Shown in pieces: positions 1-7,405 of a stretch of DNA of 14,726 bases. The notes below the pieces were generated by a model. The model worked only from the letters and a program-made list of their open reading frames with translations, ran no database searches and was not told the DNA's origin. Numbering within the stretch: position 1 is the stretch's first letter; each line of letters begins with the position of its first letter. Location of the stretch: positions 1,331,889-1,346,614 of the forward strand of contig PJRA01000198.1 of NCBI GenBank assembly GCA_016987375.1. Reading direction: 5' to 3'. This stretch comes from Brachionus koreanus. Taxonomy: Eukaryota; Rotifera; Eurotatoria; Ploima; Brachionidae. Made by a program: the position numbers and the translations under genes.

Positions 1-28
1 AACTTGAAAAGCGAATAAAAAATACTCA

Positions 29-1023
29 TTAAATTAATGAAATGGTTACATTGATTCCCAAATTGCCGGAATCAGCAAACAACTGAGCAGTGGCTGTGTC
101 AAAGACAAGACAGTCGCAATTGGTGATAGCTTGTTGGACGCCGTCGTGGATGGAGCGCGGTGTGGCCTCCCAAGTCAAGCGTCGTCGTTGTCCGTTCAAC
201 TCGAGCCGATAGGCGAACTGTTCGGCCTGTTTTCTGGTGCCGATCAACTGAACAACAGCAAAAAACTGCTGATAATTTTCGTGTTTCTCTTGTTTTTCCA
301 AGACGAGCATAAAATTGTAGCCAAAACAAGACTGCATCATGACCCAGTCGACGGCGCCTGGCAGAGTAATGTCCGTAGCCAGGAACACTATATCCTCGCC
401 CTGCAGAGTCGTGATGCTCTTGTGGTGCTGAACTAGATGCGGCATAACTTGGTCAAGGGCGCCCTGCCACTTGCAGGACGCGCCCGGACACGGACAGTTG
501 TACGGTCGGAGCTCGCAAGTGTCTTCGTGCTCGTGCTTTTTGTCGTGTGACAATGTTTCCGTGCAACCATTGTTTGCATATTTGCAAGGAAATTTCAGTG
601 AATTGGCCAGCTTTTCCATGGACAAATTTCTGATATTTCCTAGCGCGGATCGGCACGATGGACAGCAGGTGAGCTTGGGTCGACAGTTCGAGCAGACTAT
701 GTGACCCGATTGGCACTGGAGAATGGGTGGAAGCGCAAACTCGAAGCAAACAGGACACTCGAACAAGCTGAGCAGCTCTTGGAGAGGGTTCGAGGACATC
801 ATGGCCGACGAGCCATTGCCAGCTATAATCTGCTGGTTGTTGTATAAGTTCAGTTGATACTGGTGGGACGAGGCGTTCTGCTGGACTATGGGGTTCACTT
901 GGGCTGCTTGCTGCTGGTTTGGTTGACTTGGCTGAGTGCTCGATGCTACAATGCCGATCGGGTGGCCATGCTGGTTCAAATTGAGTAAGTGATGATGATG
1001 CAGGTGGTTATGATGTATTAAAT
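29..1023 (-). CDS. SIAH1: SIAH/Seven-in-absentia E3 ubiquitin ligase, main coding exon
   Basis: SIAH proteins are RING-type E3 ligases that dimerise through a C-terminal substrate-binding domain and send partners to the proteasome. Numbering here starts at the TTG codon at 979. A Gln/Asn/Ser-rich segment (about 1-65) is followed by a C3HC4 RING (C75, C78, C89, H93, C96, C99, C106, C109). Next come a first zinc finger (C132, C139, H151, C155) and a second (C162/C164, C169, H181, H185/H186). The substrate-binding domain runs from about 190 to 316, with highly conserved stretches such as [16 protein letters not shown] and the terminal NLGINVTIS. From the RING to the end the match to animal SIAH is close and uninterrupted, and the stop is TAA at 31-29. 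There is no in-frame ATG between the upstream TAG and Met60/Met61 (802-797), so the 5' end must come from another exon, or translation starts at Met60. The open frame from about 1018 down is His-rich and G/C-richer than intron sequence, so I extend the exon to about 1023. Family identity is certain; the 5' boundary is inferred. Confidence 0.95.
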
Positions 1024-1153
1024 CTTTGAAAAAAAAGTTTTTATTTTTGATGAAAAAATTTTTTGGCTAGAAAAAAAATGTTTGTCGACCCCGGTTCAGT
1101 CCAGTCAAAGCTTAATTAGAAAAAATCGATTTTAATTATAAATTATAATTTAC
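1024..1153 (-). other. Candidate short SIAH intron
   Basis: The segment starts GTAAAT on the minus strand and ends in a T-run followed by CAAAG. It is markedly more A/T-rich than the flanking exons. It contains a second, better-looking acceptor (eight T then CTAG at about 1078-1067), but splicing the GTAAAT donor there would throw SIAH out of frame. About 130 bp is a normal size for a small invertebrate intron. Exact borders are uncertain. Confidence 0.45.
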
Positions 1154-1223
1154 ATTGACTATTCGGATTCACAGCATTGGCTGATGAGCTGGTCGTAGAT
1201 GGACTTGAAGACGGCAAAGACAT
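1154..1223 (-). CDS. SIAH1: Probable SIAH first coding exon (start codon exon)
   Basis: This minus-strand exon opens with ATG at 1223-1221 (G at -3) and encodes a Ser/Thr/Asn-rich peptide starting MSLPSSSPSTTSSSANAV. Drosophila sina also has a Ser-rich N-terminus ahead of its RING. The frame reaches a GTAAAT donor at 1153-1148, leaving one base of a split codon. Joined to an acceptor AG at 1025-1024, that base completes a Tyr codon and enters the SIAH frame exactly, giving a protein of about 354 residues (SIAH1 is about 282; fly sina is about 314). What is seen: ATG, open frame, donor and matching phase. What is inferred: that this join is used. The weak point is the acceptor, an AAAG after a T-run. 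An alternative pairs a GTGAAT donor at 1172 with the TTTTCTAG acceptor near 1067, also in frame. Confidence 0.5.
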
Positions 1224-1242
1224 GTCTGACTCGATCACGCAT
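1159..1242 (-). CDS. Overlapping 27-codon upstream ORF in the SIAH leader exon
   Basis: An ATG at 1242-1240, 19 bases 5' of the proposed SIAH start, opens a different frame and ends in TAG at 1161-1159. The peptide begins MRDRVRHVFAVFKSIYD and ends CCESE. Most third positions from codon 9 onward are C or G, the pattern of the real exons in this window, whereas the SIAH-start frame shows a mixed pattern. It could be (a) an overlapping uORF that dampens SIAH translation, (b) the terminal exon of another minus-strand gene with distant 5' exons, or (c) chance. I do not recognise the peptide. A canonical 3' splice site just upstream fits (a) or (b). Confidence 0.3.
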   Translation of the reverse strand: MRDRVRHVFAVFKSIYDQLISQCCESE

Positions 1243-1245
1243 ACA

Positions 1246-1275
1246 CTGTGCAAATTATTTTGTAAAAAAAATTAT
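1246..1275 (-). promoter_or_regulatory. 3' splice (or trans-splice) acceptor of the SIAH leader exon
   Basis: On the minus strand a T-rich tract is followed by TTTGCACAG, then the exon with both start codons. The last nine bases differ at one position from the acceptor upstream of the PAK gene (TTTACACAG at 12117-12125). Such a site so close to the start codon suits either a 5'-UTR intron or spliced-leader trans-splicing. No upstream donor exon was identified. Confidence 0.4.
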
Positions 1276-2455
1276 TTTATTTTGAAAAAAATCCATTTTT
1301 AATTATCTTCAATGACAAAAAAAATATTAAAAAAAAATTCTGCTTTTAAACTGCTACTTGATGTGTATCAAACATCCTGTTAAAAAAATAAAAAGCAAAA
1401 AAAAACTACACATTTTGTTTTATCGACTTGTTTTTATTTATAAATAGAAAAAAAGAAGAAAATTAAATTAACTATCAATAGAATGATAAGAATTTTTTAT
1501 GTTGATTTAATTAGAGCTTTTGTAAAGAGTTGATTAGGATGAAAATTGTTAGCCAAAGCCGGCATCTTATTAGGAAAGTATTTGTCGGCTGACAAACTAA
1601 TTTTACTTATTGCTATGCTCTTTTTTTCTGTCTATTTGCATTTTTTCTTCTAAGGGCTTTGTTAGTTAATCATAAATTTGTAATTTTAATATTTTAAGTT
1701 AGAGTTGGCTTCGAGATGCAATTAAAATTTAGCATTATTAACTTAACGAAATCTGCTGCTGATTTGCTTTTTTGTTTAAACACAAATAATAGCTTTATCA
1801 ATTCTCTGATACGATTAGCTCTAATTTACTATTTAAAAATGCTTTTAAAAAATTAAATTCAATTAAAAATTTTACAATATTAGTAATTAAGTCTATTAGA
1901 TTGAAGTTAAAAAATGCTTTTAACAACATGTTATTATATATTTTGTTTTGAAATGTGAAAAATAAAAATTGCTCTAAGACCTGGTTAAATACCACCCTGG
2001 AATTTTTTTTTAGTACAAACATTAAGAAAAATATTAACATTAATAAATTTATTTAAATTCCGAGTATTTAAATTGGAAAAACTAAAAATGATTAAAATTT
2101 TATTTTGATTTTTTGATGATTAGTTACTGAAGATTGAGGGTTAGATTGTTTTTAAAGACAAAATTAATGTCAGTTAAATAATAGCTTAGTTTAAATTAAA
2201 AAAAAAAAAAGTATAAAATTAAATTAGATTATGTAAGCTCTAAAAATTATGCTTTATTTTGTTTATTTATTTAATTCAGAAAATTACGCCAGATTCGGCG
2301 ATTAACAAAATATTGAAGAAGGATTTAAAAAAAAAGAGACTGTGCACTTAAGCATGTAAATTTGTCTCCTAATTTTTTTTGTTAACTTTTTTTTCTTTAA
2401 TTAATGAATTTATTTGTATTTTGGTAAATTTTTAAAATAATAAAAAATATTTTCT
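1276..2455. other. A/T-rich intergenic DNA, no supported gene
   Basis: Long A and T runs dominate. The 80-codon minus-strand ORF at 1798-2040 is composed almost only of F, L, I, K and N and looks like chance. A slightly G/C-richer patch at about 1514-1620 has an open minus-strand frame (SADKYFPNKMPALANN and on) preceded by an acceptor-like TTTGTCAG, but I see no conservation or partner exon. A small hairpin with arms CGCC/GGCG lies at about 2287-2300. Confidence 0.5.
2341..2368 (-). repeat. Short interspersed repeat, copy A
   Basis: Read on the minus strand this matches the plus-strand segment at 3569-3597, sharing the core CAAATTTACATGCTTAA with similar flanks (GAGAC versus GAGGCC, GTGCACA versus ATGTACA). 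The two copies are inverted relative to each other and about 1.2 kb apart, suggesting two old copies of one element. Confidence 0.45.
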
Positions 2456-2527
2456 AACCTGACCAGGATTCGAACTGCTAACTCTAAGATCTGAAGTCTT
2501 CAATATAACCTCCTGAGCTTTCAGATA
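2456..2527 (-). pseudogene. tRNA-like relic (tRNA-Trp-like, UCA anticodon) or SINE head
   Basis: Seventy-two bases on the minus strand can be laid out in tRNA order. A 7-bp acceptor pairs at 6 of 7 positions (TATCTGA with TCAGGTT). A box-A-like AAGCTCAGGAGG follows. The anticodon stem pairs 4 of 5 around the loop CTTCAGA, and a 5-nt variable region precedes a box-B-like GTTCGAATCC. The anticodon would be UCA (genomic 2494-2492). The loop resembles nuclear tRNA-Trp (CTCCAGA) with one change. The D stem is poor and the T stem pairs at only one of five positions, so a working tRNA is unlikely. A pseudo-tRNA or the head of a tRNA-derived SINE fits better. No terminating T-run lies immediately downstream. 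Confidence 0.5.
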
Positions 2528-3249
2528 ATAGAGATTTTAAATTATTCAAATGAATTTAAAAAAAAATTTTTGGTTCCTTAATCAAAGTAAAGCTTAAATT
2601 TCAAGTTTACTAAAATCCGGCTATGTAAATACTGATTTTAAACTTAAAATTATTATAAACTGGTATTTTTCTTTTCAAGAAATTTTAAATTGAGGATGTT
2701 TCAAAAAAGCTAATTTTTTTTTTATTTGTTAAATCTCTATCGAGCTAATACTCATTCAGAATAAATATAAGAATATACAAAAATAAAAATCAAAAAATTT
2801 AAAAAACTTAAAATTAAATAATTAAATTAAATTAAATAATTTGAAAAAAACTTATATGCATCTAATTTTGGTAACTATTTTTAATTTTTTTGAATCAAAA
2901 AAAAATCAATTTAATATCTAATTGATAAATATTAAATCTTAATTGACTATTATCATTATTTTTTATTTTTTGACCAAAATCAAACCAACTTCATTATACT
3001 TTTTTGACTTATCTTCTAATAGCAATTAAAAAAATAATTATTCATTCTTGTTTTTATTATCTTGAATGATTTTTTAAATAAAAAATTAAATTAAAAAAAA
3101 TTTATTTTCATTATTTTTAAAATACGTACAATAATAGAGACATGTTCGAACTTACCACTAATTTTTAGATTTAAATAAAATATAAATAAAATAAAAAATA
3201 TCTAAAAATGTTTTCTGACGGAACAGAAATTAAATATGCAGTATTCTAA
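2528..3249. other. A/T-rich intergenic DNA
   Basis: Apart from hairpin motif copy 1 this stretch holds only homopolymer-rich A/T sequence. No ORF, RNA gene or long repeat is evident on either strand. Confidence 0.5.
2735..2760. repeat. 26-nt hairpin motif, copy 1
   Basis: Twenty-six bases beginning CTCTATCGAG and ending ATTCAGA. It aligns without gaps to copies at 9721-9746 and 10251-10276, differing from the latter at 4 of 26 positions. A short stem GAG/CTC is possible. All three are preceded by T-rich DNA and followed by A-rich DNA in the same orientation. Confidence 0.55.
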
Positions 3250-3294
3250 AGGTCTAAATCAAATCTGAAAATAAATTCCAGAAGATTTAGACCT
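3250..3294. repeat. Inverted repeat with 11-bp perfect arms
   Basis: AGGTCTAAATC at 3250-3260 is exactly complementary to GATTTAGACCT at 3284-3294, with a 23-base loop. It may be a short hairpin or a remnant of a small inverted-repeat element. Nothing around it looks coding. Confidence 0.6.
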
Positions 3295-3568
3295 AAATTT
3301 TCTCTGGCTTCGAATTAATTTATTTTTATCACAAGCAGTTGGTTTTTCTAATCAAGTCTAAATATTTATTTTTGAATCTAATCTATTGGAAAAAACATGT
3401 AAAACGCTTTAAGTTTACATAAAAGATTCTCGAATTTTTTTCCTTATCAATCAAAAAACATTGTTAAACTTATTTTTCTTAAAATAAATATTTTAGAAAG
3501 TCTCATGAAGCTAGAAGGCTTATTCTTTCAAATTTAGACTCTTCACAGAATTTTGTTTCTGAAAAAAA

Positions 3569-3597
3569 GAGGCCAAATTTACATGCTTAAATGTACA
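3569..3597 (+). repeat. Short interspersed repeat, copy B
   Basis: Inverted partner of 2341-2368, with the identical 17-base core CAAATTTACATGCTTAA. Surrounding sequence (3298-3856) is A/T-rich with no supported gene. Confidence 0.45.
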
Positions 3598-3857
3598 ATT
3601 TATTTATAATTAAGATATTAAAATAAAGTTAGTTCTAAAGCTTTAAGACATATTCATCTCCTTTAGAAAAATACTTATTAAATTAAATTATTTTTATTTT
3701 ATTTATTCATTCGGCTAAAATATGCAGAAATAGTTCATTGTTTTAAGACAGAGGTCGGTGAGCTCATTAATAGTTTTATATCATATTACTAAAATTTAAT
3801 TGATGTGAATTTATGTGTTTTTTATACAGTGCTGCTACAATCCGATGAATTCACCAC

Positions 3858-3980
3858 ATTTTACGTAAAACTAATTGCGTTAATTCACTAAATTTGACGA
3901 TAAATTACGTGAAATACCAGTTTCTAGAAAACGTCATTTAAAGTAAAATTTAATGAATTAACGTAATTTTGTGTAAAATG
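3858..3980. repeat. Imperfect inverted repeat, possible MITE-like element
   Basis: The left arm (3858-3895) and right arm (3946-3980) are reverse complements apart from a few indels and substitutions. The right arm's complement starts CATTTTAC and contains ACGTTAATTCATTAAATTT, against GCGTTAATTCACTAAATTT on the left. The 50-base centre contains TTTCTAGAAAA. Fragments of the same words recur at about 4185-4200 (ATTACGTTAATTTTG) and 4300-4322 (TTTCACTAAATTTTACAC), so the element may once have extended to about 4320. No clean target-site duplication is visible. Confidence 0.5.
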
Positions 3981-5026
3981 TAAACTCAAAATGTCAAAAG
4001 TGATGATGGCTAACTAACCCTTGGAAGATCAAAATTGTCAACTTTGACTAATCGAAAATTGTTAAATCAAAAACTAAACCACAAATAACTTAAATGTTTT
4101 TTAAGTTTTTCATTTTGTAAATTAATTATCCATTTTTGACTAAATTTGACTTGTTTTGACTTTTATTAACCAGAAATTACCTTTTATTACGTTAATTTTG
4201 GTCAAAAAATAATACAATAATTTTTGGGTGTTTCTAGAAAAAAAAAAACGAAAAAAAAATTTTACAAAATTTTCGGACATTTAGAGATTAATCAAATTTC
4301 ACTAAATTTTACACAAAATTAATATTTAAGAAAATTTTTAATTTTAATTTTTTTAACCAAATAATTTGTAAATAGCTTTAAAAATATAAGTTTGAACTTC
4401 AATAATGCTCTATTAATTTGCTTTCTATTTTTTTTTATTTATCATTATTGGAAAACTTAAACTTAAACTTAAAGATGGTACTCAATAACTAAACAATGAT
4501 TCATTTAAATTGACATTTTTTAGAATTTCTTCATGGTGATTATAATGAGTTTTATCAAAAAAATAGCTCGTTTTGGAAGCAACCTAAAAATGTAAACACA
4601 ACAAAACTCATATTGTTGTTGCTGACTTTAGTTCCAATACTTAAAATGCGTTGATTGATCATATTTTATACAGAAAATGCAGTTTAGTTATTAAGCTAAG
4701 TCTCACTAATCTAAATTAAATATTGAATTAAATTTTAGCTGTTTTTATTTTGGTTATATTTATTTTAATTAATTCATTAGGTCTCATAGGCAAAAAGCAT
4801 TCAAACAAAATAAATGGAGTTATGTAAAAACAATCTATTTTTAGAAGGTTATTTTGTTAATATAGTAGAAATTAAAGTAGGCTATATTTAATTTCATTTC
4901 AAATTTATTTTTGAGACAACAATATTTTTGTTTAAAACGTGATTTAGTCAAATGAAAAATCGCATCTAAATGGTCATAATATTCAATTATTAACTAGAGA
5001 TGAATTGTTAGTTTACTAAAGAGAAT
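3981..5026. other. A/T-rich intergenic DNA with minor repeats
   Basis: The segment contains arm-like fragments of the 3858-3980 repeat and a 3-unit tandem of ACTTAA at about 4453-4473. A minus-strand ORF of 35 codons (4662-4555) is not recognisable. Nothing else is supported. Confidence 0.5.
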
Positions 5027-5427
5027 ATAAATTGGCAAGAAAAAAGGCAACACGGATTTATTCCTAATAAGTTGTGTAGTCCATCTCACTCGTATTTATT
5101 GACAAAGTTTCGTAAGAACTCGACAAGGGAAATTATGTAATTTATACTGATTTCTCAAAAGCATTCAACAAAATATCTAATTTTAAAGGTGTTTAAACAG
5201 AATTTGAGAATATCGCACAATAAAGGACTATTCCGAGAAATCAACAAAAGAGACTCATTCCAGTATACGTTTATATCTTTATTACTAATAGAGTAGTTTC
5301 ATTTTGAAACGGATTTTCAGAGCATGTAATATCGGCGAAGTCAATAAACAGTTTTAAATCAAGAATTGACAAAGAAGTGTCAGGTTTAAATAAAAATAAC
5401 GACTACAATATCCGGCTCAACGGCTAA
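5027..5427 (+). pseudogene. Decayed non-LTR retrotransposon (LINE) reverse transcriptase fragment
   Basis: Three separated pieces match the CR1/jockey-like LINE reverse transcriptase. From 5027, one frame reads INWQEKRQHGFIPNK, the QHGF..G/N+S motif that precedes the catalytic palm. After a frameshift, 5137-5178 reads VIYTDFSKAFNKIS, the RT motif containing the first catalytic Asp (D at 5149-5151). A third piece, ending in TAA at 5425-5427, reads HVISAKSINSFKSRIDK, typical of the extreme C-terminus of such ORF2 proteins. The YxDD region and most of the palm and thumb are missing, with stops in all frames. It is therefore a dead, internally deleted copy. Subfamily cannot be fixed from these remnants. 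Confidence 0.75.
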
Positions 5428-6296
5428 GCGCGTCATGTCATGGTTTAGGTGGACCCTATTCACCTTCAAAATTTATTTTTTCATTCAAAGCATTATTTTC
5501 TACGCAATCCTGATTACGCCATCAATTTGAAAATTTAACTAAATTTAATTTAATGGGTAAAAGAGAGATTTATTAATAATAAAGGATTGATTAAAAAATT
5601 ATTTTAAATTATTTTAAAATTAAAAAATTTATTATGTTTAGTCATAAAAATTTACATTTTTCAAGTCATATTGTCCATGTTATACATGTTATAAATAAAC
5701 AGAATTGAATACTTTTTCAAAATAATATGTTTTTATTTTTTTGATTTGGAATTTTATTCTTAAAAAAATTTTTGAATCAAAACTTAAAATAAAAATTTTG
5801 ATGCTATTAGGTCATTGATGGAAAAAAGACCCATCAGCTTCAGAAGTAACTCGTGAAACATGTCTAATGAAAGATGAAAATATGCTTAATTGTCCATTTT
5901 TGGTCTATTAAATTAATTATTTTTACTCATTAATTAATTGAATGATCTCTTATTTTCGATTATTTGATCTCCATGATCCAAAAATATGAATCTCAATAAA
6001 CTTCATTATCAACAAAAAATTTTTTCAATGAAACTTATATAGAATTAAAAAAATAAAAATTAGACATGCAATAAGGTTTTTGATGATGTAGGATCTGCTC
6101 ATGAATGACTTAAAAATTAAAATACATGGTCAGTATTAAAGCGATTTAATGATGACTCTGATTGCAGATCAAATCATTAATTTCTGCTATCATTATCAAA
6201 TTATTTAAAGTATCAAAAATAATTAAATTAAGTGATCAAAAATTTTTGGTGATCATTTAAATAAATATAGAGGTCAATTAAATATATCTGTTTTTC
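5428..6296. other. A/T-rich DNA, possibly including the eroded 5' part of the mariner relic
   Basis: No intact ORF. TA followed by TTAGGTCATTGATGG at 5805-5821 resembles the start of many mariner inverted terminal repeats. Patches at about 6050-6230 give fragments such as WSVLKRFNDD, compatible with but not proof of a transposase N-terminus. Confidence 0.3.
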
Positions 6297-6846
6297 AGAG
6301 TGTTAATTACTTGTGATGAAAGGCAGTTTTATTTTTAAAATTACATTGACAGAAATCAATTGCTGCACTCATCTCATCAGACTCAGACTGTCGTAAAAAA
6401 GGACGCTTTGACAAAAAGGTGATGTTGTGTGTTTGGTGCTATTTAAAAAGGGTAATGCTCTTTGAACTGGTTACATACAGCCATAATGTGTGATTTAAAT
6501 GCAAAACTTTATTCTGAATTATTAAAACAAATGCATGCTTCACTTTAAGAAAAATATCCTTCATTTGTAAACTTCAGTATAATAAAGATCTCATACAATT
6601 AAAAGAAAAGAGTTGTCAGCGATCAACATCTTATCCTCATTCATCTATATAGTCCAGATACTTCTTCTTCTGACTATCGTCAATTTTGCTCAAAGGCTCA
6701 TTTTCTTTCGAAAACTGCATTTTACTAACCAAGATCAAGTTGAAAAAGGATGTTGTGAGTTTTTGGCTCCAAAAGTTATGAATAGTAATCGAGAGAGCTA
6801 TAAATTAAACACAAAAGAGCATAATGGTTTTTATTTTGAAGAATAG
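6297..6846 (+). pseudogene. Decayed mariner-family transposase
   Basis: The mariner transposase order can be followed across several frames. RVLITCDERQFYF (6297 on) matches the catalytic TxDEKW motif, with its Asp at 6315-6317. KKVMLCVWCYLKRVMLFEL (from 6413) matches the KKVMLCVWWDWKG block. LNAKLYSELLKQMHASL, a stop, then EKYPSFVN matches the block after it. YSPDTSSSDY matches YSPDLAPSDY, with the third catalytic Asp at 6672-6674. FTNQDQVEKGCCEFLA through HNGFYFEE and TAG at 6844-6846 matches the C-terminus. The HDNARPH segment with the second catalytic Asp is missing, and there are at least three frame changes and several stops, so it is inactive. The 77-codon open frame at 6613-6846 is only the best-preserved tail and has no ATG start. 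Confidence 0.8.
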
Positions 6847-7001
6847 CTAATTATTGTTATTTTTGTATTGATAATTTAACAAAAAATTGACTTCTAACTC
6901 ACTCTAATATAAAATATTATTTAATAAAAAAACCGACTCTTAATGCAATGCTTTTAATTTGAAAAATTTGCATACATAACATGTAATTTTGAGATCTTAT
7001 G

Positions 7002-7233
7002 GGCAAAGTAAAATTTTTGATCAAATTTAATTTTTCAAAAATGATCAACACATTTTAAATGCGCAATTAAATTTCATCGCAGATTTTTGATATTTGGTAA
7101 CATTTCAAAGCTTTATTTTTAGACTTTTGAAATAGGATTGTAATTTCAAAAAATGCATTGAAATTTAATTGCGCATTTAGAATGTTTTGATCATTTTTGA
7201 AAAATGAAATTTGATCAAAAATTTTACTTTGCC
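7002..7233. mobile_element. Foldback / MITE-like long inverted repeat
   Basis: The arms 7002-7081 and 7154-7233 are reverse complements over about 80 bases with only about five mismatches. Both outer ends are GGCAAAGTAAAATTTTTGAT read inward. Complementarity continues more weakly toward the centre, where ATTTCAAAG and CTTTTGAAAT can also pair, so nearly the whole 232 bases can form one hairpin. There is no ORF. The size and near-total palindrome suit a non-autonomous foldback DNA element or a hairpin-RNA source. Target-site duplications are not obvious (left flank ATCTTATG, right flank ATATAATA). Confidence 0.8.
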
Positions 7234-7376
7234 ATATAATATAATGACAATATTTTTTCTCTTTTAATTAACACTTTAATAGACAAAATAAATTTAAACA
7301 AAAAAAGAGTAACTTTTAACAAAAATTTTTATTCATTTTTTATTGAATTATTACATTGGGATTTTATTTTATATAA

Positions 7377-7405
7377 CTGGCGAGATTGAGCTCTATTCCA
7401 TAAAG
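7377..7405. repeat. Weak copy of the hairpin motif
   Basis: CTGGCGAGATTGAGCTC followed by TATTCCATAAA can pair GAG with CTC. It resembles the segment at 10319-10349, which shares CTG.CGAG, GAGCTCT and CCATAAA. Whether it belongs to the 26-nt family is uncertain. Confidence 0.35.

Noticed and set aside
99..758. ORFs of 76-101 codons overlapping SIAH in other frames
   Set aside because: Shadow frames of the conserved SIAH coding sequence, with no recognisable domains.
29..979. TTG at 979 as the SIAH start codon
   Set aside because: It is only a near-cognate codon in an open frame continuing upstream to TAG at about 1069; an animal gene would use ATG, and a spliceable ATG exon lies just upstream.
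1798..2040. 80-codon minus-strand ORF
   Set aside because: Composition is almost only F, L, I, K, N and V, as expected by chance in A/T-rich DNA; no motif or splice context supports it.
4453..4473. Tandem ACTTAA units as an interstitial telomere repeat
   Set aside because: Only three units, and the sequence matches no known animal telomere repeat.
4555..4662. 35-codon minus-strand ORF with an ATG
   Set aside because: Short, unrecognised, in A/T-rich DNA with no supporting signal; indistinguishable from chance.
6613..6846. 77-codon ORF as a small secreted or membrane protein
   Set aside because: It has no ATG; its hydrophobic N-terminal part is an out-of-frame reading of the mariner YSPD...SDY region, and its second half is the mariner C-terminus.
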